64,000 bases of DNA. It comes from Lepidostoma basale (Eukaryota; Arthropoda; Insecta; Trichoptera; Lepidostomatidae). The stretch is taken from positions 372,001-436,000 of the forward strand of contig JAHDVF020000897.1 in the NCBI GenBank assembly GCA_022606425.2, read 5' to 3'. This document shows, piece by piece, positions 42,233-53,261 of the stretch (position 1 is the first letter of the stretch; every line of letters begins with the position of its first letter). Under the pieces are notes generated by a model that was not told where the DNA came from, ran no database searches, and saw nothing but the letters and a program-made list of their open reading frames with translations. The translations under genes and the position numbers were made by a program.

Positions 42233-43040
42233 TAACCCTCCCTTCCCTATGATGGGTATCTTCTACGCGTTGCTTCTAATAACCATCAATATCTTTTTAC
42301 ATATAATAAATACAAGGTTAAGATTTTAGGTATTCCTCCATAACATATTTAAACATTGATTACATCAGAGGTATTTTGTGAACATCAGAAACAAATTCGC
42401 GTATAAACAGCGCTGTGAGTGCGCGACACTATATTCGCATCTAACTCTTGCATACTTCACTGTGGAAGCGCGAGGAGCTCAATGTTCTCACTGCCGCCGG
42501 CAGTAGCTCTAGGGTTTGCAACCAGAGTGGGCCTATGCCCGTTCCGCGAGCGTTGCCAGATGCATTTTTAATGTTTTCAGCAAATAAATCTCAATTATTA
42601 TAATTTTTGACTTCAATTATAATAAATTAAGGGGGTAAGCTATGAATGTTCTTATTTTTCAGATTTAAAATCGCTTATTTTTGTAATGTTACACACCATT
42701 ACGATTTCTTCGGCCACTGTATTTGCGCCTAACTCTGTAGCTCCCCAGTTAAGTACCTCTTCGAAATTTATTTTCAACCTGTTAGCGAAATACAGCAACA
42801 TCGCGTTATTCCAAAGACGCATTTCCGGTTTGGCAACACTGATTTTTCTACCCCCTGCACGGAGCGGTAGAAGCCGATCCACTTCACTCCAGTCCGCCTT
42901 GGGAGTAGGCCGCCATCTTGCGCTTCGATTAAAAGTCCTGCTCTCTGCGCTAGCCGAGGTAGAGAGGTATAATACATTTCAGTACTGACTATCCAACACC
43001 GGAACGCATGTTTTAATTTTACCACCGTAAGGGAAAGGTT
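42233..43040. repeat. Repeat N copy with extra 300 bp
   Basis: Matches 27262-27780 on both sides of an extra segment at about 42690-42985 that the other copy lacks. The class is unknown. TATA-like GCGTATAAACAGCG at about 42401. Confidence 0.65.
42652..42882 (-). CDS. Unrecognised short ORF in the extra segment
   Basis: 76-codon minus frame with coding-like composition: KPEMRLWNNAMLLYFANRLK, INFEEVLNWGATELGANTVA, EEIVMV. I do not recognise it. It may be a captured exon or part of an unknown transposon protein. Its last 16 codons run into repeat N, so the true end is probably at about 42695. Confidence 0.25.
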   Translation of the reverse strand: MDRLLPLRAGGRKISVAKPEMRLWNNAMLLYFANRLKINFEEVLNWGATELGANTVAEEIVMVCNITKISDFKSEK

Positions 43041-43683
43041 CATAAAAACATTTGTAATACACGATAACTATATAAGTTATGTAAATAAATCTAAAAATAC
43101 CACATTTGTTCCGTGCTCACTGTGGACCTTCGTGCTGGACAAAGCGCCCATTCTGCTTCAGATAATTGTAAGCAGTGTTGCCAACAGAGTTATTTCGCGA
43201 AAGGCAATAGTACCGGGGGTACCTACCCCATTGTAAAGTTCCTAACAATAAACATTTCCGTCATGGCAACCCTTTAGGCGAGCACAGCAATGGCGGGCGG
43301 TTAATTAATTTGATTACCGAACACGTGAAGTTGGAAAGGTTATATGGGTCACCGCTTAGGGTTGCCAGGTGCAATATTGTTTTAAATAATCCACGGATTA
43401 AGCCGTTCCTCGTTAGATGGCAGAACAATGGGTCTTACCCGGATATTGTGTACGTTTCATATGCCATTACTCAGTACAATTCGAATTTTAAACAGACGGC
43501 AGTATACAAATATCATACCTTAAGCAAATATGACGTAAGAATTATTTTATATCAAACTTTTATTAATTACATATTTTTTATTAAATAGTCCATTGTTTGG
43601 GCTGAAACACTTTGATACTTTAACATTATTAACTGTTATTATAACACTCTTATGATACACAATTTTTATGATTCACTTTTTGA
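43041..43683. other. No gene seen
   Basis: Non-coding; palindrome GTACCGGGGGTACC at 43211-43224. GTTGCCA motifs at 43160 and 43362 hint at small element ends without partners. Confidence 0.4.
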
Positions 43684-43806
43684 GTGTCGCGACACCTGTT
43701 TCGCCAACTGATGTAAGCATCATCAGGTGTTACAAATAGCCTGTTTGTAACAATCGATGATGCTAACATCGGTTAGCGAAACAGCTGTCGCGATACTTAA
43801 AAAATG
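43684..43806. repeat. Inverted pair of hammerhead-like cores
   Basis: Minus strand 43691-43726: CTGATGA, hairpin region, GAAAC-AGGT-GTC. Plus strand 43754-43789: CGATGA, perfect GCTAAC/GTTAGC stem with loop ATCG, GAAAC-AGCT-GTC. The two are inverted about a short centre. Confidence 0.6.
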
Positions 43807-43924
43807 AATAATAAAATTTTCATATAAAAACAGTTTTTTTTTGTTTCAACTATAGAAGAAATTAAATATTTGTTTAATAGATTTTTTAAAACGATATATT
43901 TCTATAATAAGCTCCTTTGAGGAG

Positions 43925-44150
43925 ACTAGCAATAGCTATTACTGCCTCATAGAGGGTCCCGGGTTCGATTACCAGCGATAATCGTGTGAAAAAAATGCAG
44001 TCTTTAGTCTAGCAGAATTCAGTGACAATAAAATAGGCCATGGACTAGCTATCTATCACGTCTCGTCAAATCAGTAGTTTAATCGTTGTATACAGTAAAT
44101 GGGTTCAAATTACTTGTTTTTATTTGAACCCAATTTACAATTACTGTAGG
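43925..44150 (+). mobile_element. tRNA-derived SINE, partial head
   Basis: B-box GGGTTCGATTACCAGC at 43962, body GAATTCAGTGACAATAAAAT, 3' part ATGGGTTCAAATTACTTG. The A-box region is decayed. Confidence 0.78.
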
Positions 44151-44827
44151 TAAAAACACATATATAACGGAATAATACATCAATTAAGTCTACGCACACA
44201 GGATGGCGATTTTATTTCATATATAATACTTAGAATCATTAGTCACCTTGAAATATGTAAAATCATTTGTAAAAAATTTGTAAAAATATGTTTTTCTTAG
44301 AAACACACACTATTTCATCCTACCTCAAATAACTTATCTTTGATTTATACGAGTAAGATATCATTTAGTATCTCCTAACTATGTAACCATTGTCATTAAA
44401 TTTCTTAACGAGTTCCAAGAAACACTTTCCAATATTTCTGAACCTACCGAAATAATTATTTGTTAAAAATGTATAAAGTCTGAATTTTCTAACCACCTCA
44501 TAGAAAAAGATCATTAATTTAATAAAGATAATGACGTTAAAATTTTGCATGTTAATAATAGAAAAATATAACTTTGAGCGATCTCGAAATTTTAGAAAAT
44601 AAAAAAGCTATTAAAAATAAAGAAAATATTATAAATAATCAAATAAATTTAACGTCAGGTCCAATCTTTGATTTACGTCCATTGTTGTAAGTAATTGCCT
44701 GAATCCTAAAAAGAACTTTTAATTATTATTTTAAAATTTAAATTGATTCATAATATTTGTTATAACAAAAGCATACACGTTCCAAAATAAATCTTTACAA
44801 CATCTATCAAAATTAATCATATTTGTA
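44151..44827. other. No gene seen
   Basis: AT-rich. 44650-44705 matches 33100-33150; 44750-44827 is an inverse of 26690-26770, part of the inverted-repeat element. Confidence 0.5.
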
Positions 44828-44837
44828 AACAATTTTA

Positions 44838-45205
44838 ACTAACTAACTAACTAACCATCACGCCGTCTCCCCGAAAGGGTAAGCTGAAAGAATGGACTGC
44901 CACACTTTAATCGATGCGGCACTCTATCCTTCTCTTTTCGCCATCGCGAGAGACGCGGTGTGATGGGTTGCGAACCTCATCGCCACCAAAAGGCATCTCC
45001 CGCGCACACTTCGATCGTTCAACGTCTACATAATAAATCTAAAACAAATTATCTGAAATACAATGATATAAAATAAAATAACAAAGAAAAATAATTTAAC
45101 ACATAATGTTATTTTAGATGGTGCACTTGTCGTCAGCTGGACGATCCGGACATTTGTGTTTATTTAATTTTTATTCCACGTTATCCACTGTTTTTTTTTT
45201 TTTTT
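44838..45205 (-). mobile_element. Chimeric retroelement with LINE B 3' end, second copy
   Basis: Perfect 10-bp target duplication AACAATTTTA (44828-44837 and 45206-45215). 368 bp, nearly identical to 22133-22490 including the junction with LINE B. The 5' end (right) is cut at CAGTGG plus an A-run. Minus-strand end GGCGTGATGGTTAGTTAGTT. Confidence 0.9.
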
Positions 45206-45289
45206 AACAATTTTATAATATTTTAAATATGTTCTTTTTAATATGTATATTTTAAATATGTTCTGAATAAGGACCAGTTGTACGAAACA

Positions 45290-45560
45290 TGTCTGATATG
45301 TAATTTTAATAGTGTTGTATATAGGAAATCTACACTTCGCTCGGCGAACTCCTCGGCAATAGGAAGATTAGTTGAGCCAAAGCGTTGCCCTAGTACAAAT
45401 TTCGGGGATCGAGCGTTTGCGGTAGCCGGTCTATCAGCTTGGAACAATCTTCCTTCACACCTCAGATGCATAAATGATCCGACAGACTTCAGATCTAAGC
45501 TGAAAATCCATATTTTTCATATTTCATACCCAATTTAAAACTTGCATATTTTGTTCTATT
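45290..45560 (+). mobile_element. LINE family Q 3' end
   Basis: Frame to 45536 reads RKSTLRSANSSAIGRLVEPK, RCPSTNFGDRAFAVAGLSAW, NNLPSHLRCINDPTDFRSKL. F-G-x-R-A-F-x-x-A-x-x-x-x-W-N-x-L-P is the extreme C-terminus of a CR1/jockey-group RT. Confidence 0.8.
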
Positions 45561-45685
45561 ATACTTTCTAATCGATTGCGAATATCAATCAGATGCAGCG
45601 TTCACATTAAGATTTAAAACACGTCTTAATGCGCCCTTGAGGTGATTACATCACAAAAACGGCGCTTTAAAAGTTAGCATATTAT

Positions 45686-46193
45686 AACTAACTAACTAAC
45701 TATGACGCCGTCTCCCCGAAGACGTAGGCAGAAAGAATGGACTGCCACACTTTTCTTACCTGACATATTTCTCTCGCTTCCTCAACATTCATACATCGTG
45801 TCATGCACGTGCGTCGATTTCTCTGACTCCTCACATGGCCGACATTCAATATTTGATTTATTTGATCGTACCACGTTTTCCTCGGTTTTCCTCTATTTCT
45901 GGTTCCATTTATATCGTGAACAGATAATTTTTTTACCATTCTTTCTTCTTTAATTCTTTCCACATGTCCAAACCATCTTAATGATCCTTTCATTATTTTG
46001 TTCATAACACAATCATTCGCACCGCATTCACTTCTTATGTTTTCATTCGACACTCTATCATACGCAGAGTATACACACATTCATCTTAGAGATCTCATTT
46101 CTACTGCATTTATTCTTCTTTTGCCAGTTCCATGCTTCGCTTCCATACATAAGGGTCGGTAGAAGAACACCATTGTACACTGCCATTATGACG
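45686..46193 (-). mobile_element. LINE family B copy
   Basis: Bounded by TATTAT (45680-45685 and 46194-46199). Tail AACTAACTAACTA at the left. Minus frame 46080-45700 reads VYSAYDRVSNENIRSECGAN, IMKGSLRWFGHVERIKEERM, RNRRTCMTRCMNVEEAREIC, WQSILSAYVFGETAS. One frameshift upstream separates the MYGSEAWNWQ segment. Confidence 0.88.
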
Positions 46194-46704
46194 TATTATT
46201 TTTTAAGATAATGCCTTAACAAGGCGAAAAATCCCATTCCTATTAAATATAATAAAACTTCTAGAAAACAGCTGTTTTCATTCGTAATAATTACTAAATT
46301 GCGCGATTGTGCTTGTTCAGTTGGACAGCTTACAGCGTATTTAACGCCAATCCTTCCACCATTCTACGTTACTACGTATACACTGTTAGGGGTGAGTAAC
46401 ACGGCCACAATTAACCCCTTGGCAGTCCACTCCGGCGTGAAGGCAGCCGGGGAGATCTGACCCCGATTCAAGCTGCTAGCGGAAGAGCAATCACGGCTCC
46501 ATCCAGAGAAATGCTTGACCAGAAAAACCGCACTCTTTGCATTCGTGATTAAGAGATTTCATAGAGCACAGTATGTTGAAACGAAATCCTCACTTTAAGG
46601 CGTTGAAACTGGCATATAATAAAGGGATATCATAATGTTAATAGATAAAAACCCAATCGTCATCAAGAAAGAAATTTTGTTATTTGTAGTTTCATTTAAA
46701 AATA
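46194..46704. other. No gene seen
   Basis: Non-coding. 46390-46540 is GC-richer with no frame I recognise. Confidence 0.45.
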
Positions 46705-47232
46705 GTTATTGGAAAGAGAATTTATCAATGAAAGCGAAAATGGCCGTTCACAATCACGAGTTCTGGTCCCAACCCTAATGTATGAAGAAGGATGAGAGCA
46801 GAATAAATGTGGTAGAGATGAGGTCCCTAAGACGTATGTGTGGTAGAACGATATACGACAGAATCTCAAATGCTGATATAAGCAAGGAATGTAGAGCGGA
46901 AGAAGGTATCATGAACAAAATTATAAGAAGGACCGCCGCGTTGGTTTGGACATATGAAGCGCTTGGATGGAGAAAGAATGGTTAAGAAAGTATACGTTAA
47001 TGATGTAAACGGAGTACGGAGTCGAGGCAGACCGAGGAAAACATGGCATGACCAAATTAATCAAATTTTAAAGGTTGGTCATGTTAGAAGTCGGAAGAAT
47101 CAACGTGCGTGTATGAATCGATGTATGAATGTGGAAGAAGTTAGAGAGGTGTGCCAGGATAGAGTAGTGTGGCGGTTCATTTTCTCTGCCCACCCCTACG
47201 TGAAAACGGCGTGATGGTTTGTTGTTGTTGAA
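46705..47232 (+). mobile_element. LINE family B copy, frameshifted
   Basis: Frames 46782-46970 (MRSLRRMCGRTIYDRISNAD) and 46954-47214 (ERMVKKVYVNDVNGVRSRGR, MNRCMNVEEVREVCQDRVVW) are joined by a frameshift. A 24-bp deletion removes the GSEAWNWQ codons near 46780. Tail GGTTTGTTGTTGTTG. Confidence 0.88.
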
Positions 47233-47234
47233 AT

Positions 47235-47430
47235 TTCATGGTAGAAGTTCATTGTAAATAATGAAATATATATTTTTAAATCTTTTTATAATGTGTATTT
47301 AGTTAAAATCCGCTTATATTTTGTCTTCTTTATTACCGGTATTGGCAGCCCGCTGCTATCTTCTGGTCTGGCCAAAAGATATCAGCGAGCAGCCGAAACC
47401 GTTCGAAGGCACAGACGTTAGTGAATTCAA
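47235..47430. repeat. Repeat M copy
   Basis: TGGTAGAAGTTCATTGTAAA at 47241 matches 60197; GGCAGCCCGCTGCTATCTTC and GAGCAGCCGAAACCGTTCGA form decayed inverted halves as at 25465. Confidence 0.6.
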
Positions 47431-47441
47431 CCGTCGCGTTG

Positions 47442-48230
47442 CCATGTGGTCAATTGAGTTTCCACTGCCAATTTAAAGTTGATTTTCTTAAAACCTATGG
47501 ACCCTAATATTATTAATATTATTAAAAAAAATTGTAATCCTCCATTGAAGTGTTCTCAATATTTCGTAATAAAAAAAAAGCAAAAAATTACTTCCTTCAT
47601 CCCAAAAAAAAAAAAATTTTTAAGACTGCCCTCACCTTCATTCGTGTTAAGGTAGAATTTGTTTTGCTAATATTTACAACTTTATCAAAAGTGACAAATA
47701 CTTACTCGCTGTTTTGAACGTATTATACATTATATGTTTGGCCTTTTATCATACGTAATAATACCGATTGTGGACGGAAACGCAGCACGCAACTTAATAA
47801 TATCAGAACTGTGAAAATATTAACACTTTACCAAAAGGGACAAATATTAATACGTACTCGTTGTCTTGAACGTACTATACATTTTGCCTAGGTGCCTTTA
47901 TCATACGTAAAATCTCGTAAAGTCTCGCCCCGCCGGCCGCTGCGCGGAGACATGTTTATACTTGGTGTCCAGTTGCTCGTATGCTGTGACGCATTCCATA
48001 TCAGAAATCGCATGGTTCCAGAAAAAATTAATAATGATATGTTTTTCAAATAATCCATGTATGTTATAGATATCGATCTATTCCTAATGAAATTCCCTAC
48101 AAGATAACATAAATTAAATTTTGATTCATCGAGTCATATGCTTGATATTTAGATAAAGTTAGCGGTAAACTGAATTGACCACATGGGAGCGAGCGTTTTG
48201 TTTTGAACACGGTACGTTAAGGGTTAACTA
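47442..48230. mobile_element. Possible TIR element
   Basis: CCATGTGGTCAATTGAGTT (47442-47460) is inverted at 48168-48186 with one difference. The right flank continues to TTAAGGGTTAA, which resembles a piggyBac end and TTAA site, but the left end lacks it. Inside, a decayed direct repeat (47650-47770 and 47825-47920). GC-rich patch at 47925-47955. No frame. Confidence 0.35.
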
Positions 48231-48254
48231 AATATACAATACATTTAAAAATAT

Positions 48255-48612
48255 TTTTCACTATTTTTTATTTTATTTTCGTTATCATCAAGAAAGATTT
48301 CAAGAACTTCACCGATAATATTCTTTATTTCGCAAGCTTTTCGTATCTCGGAGAGTTTTTCAGAGTTTTTTTCCTCAGATGTTCTTAGCAGACCCTTGAT
48401 TTGTACAGTGTCGGCCCGCGTCTCTACAGCATACGTCATGATGGGTTACACGACTGTCTTATTAATTCATACCTTGCTTTCAATACGCATGTGGATGTTC
48501 TTCCAGACCAGATTCTTCAGACACCCTGACACGGCAGAGGCTTTGTTGACTTGTTCTCTTACTTCGGTATAAAGGTCATTATGGCTGCAGATCTCTACTC
48601 CCACAGTAGAAT
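48255..48612 (-). mobile_element. LINE family D fragment
   Basis: Minus readings VEICSHNDLYTEVREQVNKA, SAVSGCLKNLVWKNIHMRIE and MTYAVETRADTVQIKGLLRT. Same segments as 4512-4740 plus the following YAVETR motif. It lies back to back with LINE I. Confidence 0.78.
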
Positions 48613-48649
48613 TCAAAATGTCATTAATGAATTTGAAAACATTATTCTT

Positions 48650-49172
48650 TCATATATATTGCTTCGACCTGTATGGCGTTCCAGTATCATTTTGAGAAAG
48701 ATTAAACTCCAAATATTCAGCAGTAACGTTAAATGCGTACTGCTGTACGGATGTGAGACTTGGAAATCTACCGCAGACGTTATTGGAAAACTCCAGGTGT
48801 TTATAAATAAGTGCCTTCGCTCAATATTCAAGATCTATTGGTTCTAAACAGTGTCAAATGCCGTTCTCTGGACCATGGTAGGCGAAAAGCCAATTAGAAA
48901 ACAAGTCGCTAGACGCAAATGCCAGTGGATCGGTCACACTCTGAGACGGAACCCAGCCTGCATCGCTCAGGGTACACTATACTGGTCCCTATGGGGGGAA
49001 AGAGGAAGCTAGGCAGACCTAGAGCCACCTGGAGATGAGCCCCGCAGGACGAGGTTAAGGCAGCAGGCCTCACTTGGGATGATGTTAGGCATCAGGCATG
49101 CGATAGAGTCGGGTGGAGAAGGTTCCTTGAGGTTCTATGCACCACGGAGGTGTGACATGACAAAAATAAGAA
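48650..49172 (+). mobile_element. LINE family I 3' end
   Basis: Readings SNVKCVLLYGCETWKSTADV, IGKLQVFINKCLRSIFKIYW, then after a stop GEKPIRKQVARRKCQWIGHT and LRRNPACIAQG. Matches 32216-32690 closely; several stops and frameshifts. Ends ATAAGAAGAAAG. Confidence 0.85.
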
Positions 49173-49604
49173 GAAAGATTCATTGCGTAGTAATTACAAA
49201 ACAGCGTTATGAGCGAATTTAAGCGAAAAGGTTGGAGATCTGTGTTGAGAAATAGAAAAATATGTATAATATATTTTTCAAAAGAAATGGAAAGGAGAAA
49301 ATGTTAGTGCCTAAACAGATTCAAGGATTCCCGCTGGATTCGCAAACGAGGGTGGGAAAAACAGGGAGTTAATAAGGATGAGATCATTTTAATTTGATTA
49401 GAGCAGTCTGCGAGGATTCTCATTTACATCAAATTGAGACGAAAAAAGTTTTGCAATGGAAAAGTTTACAGAAGTGAGAAATATAAGCGGAAAACTTAAC
49501 TAAATGCATGTTACGTAATGACTGTTTTAATATTATATTGATGGGTAAAAATGCATATTGCTATGATCCAGAGATTGTAAAATTATTTTACGATTTAAAA
49601 AAAA
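49173..49604. other. No gene seen
   Basis: Non-coding, AT-rich. Confidence 0.5.
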
Positions 49605-49918
49605 ATTAAAACACTGTTTTTTCCACTTTCGAGTTTATTTTTCTCGACATGTTTCAAAGGGTTACACTTTCATAATCGGGAGAACGATATAAAATAACCA
49701 AAATCATTACAAAATAAGTGCAAGAATCTAGAATCATATAAAACATGTGAAAGTTATCATAACTTAGACAAAGTACCAGGGACATAACAATACAAATATC
49801 AATGGGCTAAATTTTGAAAAGGATTTTTTGGATGGAAGTTTTGAGTTGAGGGTGTTCTATTGCTCTAAAGCTATTGTTTACTGAGATAAATAAACTCATA
49901 AGTGGAAAAAACAATGTT
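49605..49918. repeat. Inverted-repeat element with hammerhead-like core
   Basis: AAAACACTGTTTTTTCCACT (49605) is inverted at 49899-49918, arms about 33 bp. Minus strand 49646-49679 reads CCGATTA, hairpin region, GAAAC-AT-GTC, a decayed core. Confidence 0.6.
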
Positions 49919-50039
49919 TTATTTCATAAAACAATCGTGATTATGGAATTCCATAGCGTCACGTCTAAAGTTATCATAGATTCACAATGAATAACCAGCA
50001 ACTGACACATGTATCTGCGATGAAGGATCTCGGAATCAT

Positions 50040-50287
50040 CTATGAGAGTAGGTAGGGATTTGCCTTCTGAACGTACTTTCACTAATATGAAAGACGTCAA
50101 TCTCCGAGGAGACCGCGTTCAGCAGACTAATTGCTCTTCCCACCGGTGTCACCAGAAGCAGGTTGGTTCTGGCGGCCGGTAGATAAACCAATCTATGCTG
50201 TCGCTGTCGGAGATATCTATCAGGGACAAAAAGCCGAACACCCCCCAGCATTAGTTCGAGCGCTCTTAATTAAAAACCCTATATTAT
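50040..50287 (-). mobile_element. LINE family F fragment and a mariner end
   Basis: Minus frame 50251-50036: GGVRLFVPDRYLRQRQHRLV, YLPAARTNLLLVTPVGRAIS, LLNAVSSEIDVFHISESTF. 50262-50287 (GAGCGCTCTTAATTAAAAAC) is the inverse of the TIR-like start at 27905. Confidence 0.8.
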
Positions 50288-50289
50288 AC

Positions 50290-50847
50290 ATGATTATGGA
50301 GATTTTGAGTTATGAAAATCATATGAACATCAAAGAAAACCTGTGACTAATTATTGTTGATAATGTCTGTTATATAATGTATTATATTATTAGTGAAATA
50401 CCATGTTAAGAATGTAGTTTTTCCGCCTAATGGCAACATTCCAGCTAACATTTCACCTAGATAGGTGCCCGTCCAAAAGGCAGATAGCGAATATTCGGGG
50501 CGTTGGCGAAAAATATTTGCACCCTGGCAGCACTTGCCAACTCCGGCGACGGTGATGCCATTGTGCGAAATGATAAATATTATATGCGGGTAGCTACTTG
50601 GTTTGTACTCGCTGAATCGGAATGCACTCTCTGTGGGGGCGATACCCGCGCGTCTTTGAATTGGATGCATTCTAAATTTGAATTGTTGATTTCAAAAACG
50701 GACATAGAAGCTTTTTGAAATATTCTATTTATGAAATGGAAACCCGCATTCAGAAGACATTAGCGTGATAAATAGTAACATATAATTTTTGGTTTGCCTG
50801 AAGGGGTAGGAAACCAAACAATATCTGTTCCTCTCCATGACACCACT
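50290..50847. other. No gene seen
   Basis: Non-coding; mildly GC-rich 50460-50660. Confidence 0.5.
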
Positions 50848-50855
50848 CTTTAGGG

Positions 50856-51382
50856 CAGTGGTTCCCAAAGTGGTTCATATGGACCCCTAGGGTCATTGGA
50901 TCTCTGGGATCATTCAGGAGGTCCGTGGAAAATTAAAATTGATTTGGGGGTCCCTGACCAACGTCAGGGGGTCCGAGCAAGTTTTAATAAAAAAATTGTG
51001 ACAACAACGGATATTTTTCGTTGTCGACCTTTTTTTTTGCTTATTCGTGAGCCGCGACATTCGATTTTTTCAAATGAGCAAAATAAAAAAAGGGTCAACA
51101 ATGAAAAATACCCAATAGTGAAAAACCCTAGAATTTATGGTCAACCTTTTTTTTGCTCATTTGTGAAAATCGGATTACGAATGAGTAAAAAAAAATGTTG
51201 GAAACGAATTCCAGATTATTTTTTCTATTGGCCTAGTTTTGCTCTGTGTCAGCTTCAAAAACTAATTTTATAGTTATGGGTGGATTTGTAAAATAAAATA
51301 AAAACAATATTAAGAAAGTAGGGGGTCTGCACAAAAAAAATCAGCAGGGGGTCTACGGAACAAAAAAGTTTAGGAACCACTG
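50856..51382. mobile_element. hAT MITE
   Basis: CAGTGGTTCCCAAAG and GTTTAGGAACCACTG are inverted ends. Target duplication CTTTAGGG / CTTTGAGG (50848-50855 and 51383-51390) matches at 6 of 8. 527 bp. Internal TTTTGCTCATTYGTGAAAAT modules in both orientations. Confidence 0.88.
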
Positions 51383-51534
51383 CTTTGAGGCATAGGTTTC
51401 CAACCTTTTTTTAGACTATCGCCCCATTCACAAGACTCCTTATTTTCTCCTAGCTTTACTTCTATACAAGGGTTGGCACTAGCACTCCATTATGTACTGC
51501 CATTTTTGTTTCAGTGGATATATTTATATTATTA

Positions 51535-51782
51535 TTATTATTATTATATTACATCATGACAGCATGAGTCAAATCGATGTAAAGGAATTATAGCTATCAT
51601 AGTGATTTTCGTGACATGTGATAGGTAGCTAATCTATCACCATTTTATTGTCACGTGAATTCTACACCAGACCAAAGACAGTGTGCCAATCACACTGCCC
51701 TCACCGGGAATCGAACCGGGAACCTTCGGGGTGGCAGTCAATGCACTTACCACTCGGCCACGAAGGTCGTCGAAATATTTGC
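51535..51782 (-). mobile_element. tRNA-derived SINE, best preserved head
   Basis: Minus strand: CCTTCGTGGCCGAGTGGTAA (A box) and CGGTTCGATTCCCGG (B box) with tRNA-like spacing, then body AATTCACGTGACAATAAAAT and an (ATA/TTA)n tail at 51527-51545. The tRNA-like part lacks a closing acceptor stem. Probable pol III promoter for the SINE. Confidence 0.92.
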
Positions 51783-51894
51783 AGTGATGACTTTGAGAGC
51801 GCTATTTCTTTTGTTCCCAGCACTAACCCTTTGACGTTTTTCTCAATTTTTCGTTTCCTCTTGTAAATATGCATTGAATTTCCTTTTTTTTTAA

Positions 51895-52080
51895 TTCGTA
51901 GGGACTTAGAGGAGTTTCACCACTTTCCCGAAGCTGTTATAAGCGGACGTCGCCTTTCGTCAGCTTCTCTCTATCAATCTCTAGGCCCGTCCCTCATCCA
52001 TGCGGGACTTACGTTACTGGGATTTTGTGATTAAAGAAAAGCAAGAGGCCAGGCCACATTTAAACTACCCATTTCCTCTA
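51895..52080. repeat. Repeat L copy
   Basis: Same block order as 14645-14830 (TAGGCCCGTCCCTCATCCAT, AGGCCAGGCCACATTTAAAC). Confidence 0.6.
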
Positions 52081-52264
52081 TGATTCGTCGAAATATAAAT
52101 TTATTCAATAAACACAATACAAAATAGAATTTAAATTTAAAAGAAAACAGAGCTACTGGAAACTATCACATATGTACATAATAGCGGGAGGTCAGGTGAA
52201 TATCAGAGGAGGCAAATGCGGGCAGGGGAGGTTTGGAAGGCAATTTTATAAGGTTCCTTTTTCA

Positions 52265-52767
52265 TTTATCAATGGGCGTTCACAATGGAGTTCTGGTCCC
52301 TACCCTTATGTATGGAAGCGAAGCATGGAACTGGCAAAAGAAAGTTGAGAGCAGAATAAATGCTGTAGTGATAAGGTCCCTGCGACGTATGTGTGGTAGA
52401 ACGATGTACGACAGAATCTTAAATGCTGATATAAGAAAGGAATGTAGAGCGAAAGAAGGTATTATGAACATAATAATGAAAGGATCGCTGCGTTGGTTCG
52501 GACATATGGAGCGCATGGGTGAAGAAAGAAAGGTTAAAAAAGTATACGTTAATGATATAAATGGAGTACGGAGTCGAGGTAGACCTAGGAAAACTGGACA
52601 TGACCAAATTAATCAAATTTTAAAGGTTGGTCTTGTCAGAAGCCGGAAGAATCGACGTGCGTGTATGACTCGCTGTATGAATGTGGAGGAATCTAGAGAG
52701 GTATGTTAGGATAGAGTAGTGTGGCGGTTCATTCTCTCTGCCTACCCCTGCGGAAAACGGCGTGATC
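52265..52767 (+). mobile_element. LINE family B copy
   Basis: Flanked by GTTCCTTTTTCA / GTTTCTTTTTCA (52253-52264 and 52768-52779). Frame to 52709: MGVHNGVLVPTLMYGSEAWN, WQKKVESRINAVVIRSLRRM, GSLRWFGHMERMGEERKVKK, GRPRKTGHDQINQILKVG, CMTRCMNVEESREVC, then a stop. It ends GGCGTGATCG with no simple-repeat tail. Confidence 0.9.
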
Positions 52768-53261
52768 GTTTCTTTTTCAAGACCTATTTTTAAGACTGCT
52801 CACATATAAGTTTTAAAACCCCTTTCCTTCATCCATTCGTTCCATATAAAATATGTCAAAGCCATTTTAGTGACCCTTTTTAATTACATTTACCGTGAAT
52901 ATAAATGGGCGAAGAAGTTTTGAACTTACCCCACTTTTCGCAACGCGTACCTACAGATAATACGCCTTTTCTATCCACAAATAGAAGTATATTTTTTTAC
53001 CTTGCGTTTTATTCTCAACTTCCTATTAGAAGAATTCGTGTTCGAAATACAAAATCGTGTTCTCTCCGAATGGAAAGTCAATAGATAAAGTTTGCGATTC
53101 CAATGCGTTCTTCTTTTCGGTAGGAACTAGAAATGAGTCCAGAGTAATGTGCATAGAATATAAATCAGAAATATAGAAGAAATGAAATTGATATTTCTAC
53201 GGTAAATACAGGTATACCTCAGGGAACACAGATAATACCATTTTTTGTATCTCTTACAATT
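52768..53261. other. No gene seen
   Basis: Mostly non-coding; 52820-52910 is a decayed LINE B scrap on the minus strand. Confidence 0.45.

Noticed and set aside
42686..42988. Plus-strand 100-residue frame
   Set aside because: The minus-strand frame over the same bases is more protein-like and the plus frame runs into non-coding repeat N.
51690..51780. tRNA gene
   Set aside because: A and B boxes are good, but no acceptor-stem closure and the head continues into a SINE body seen in five other places.
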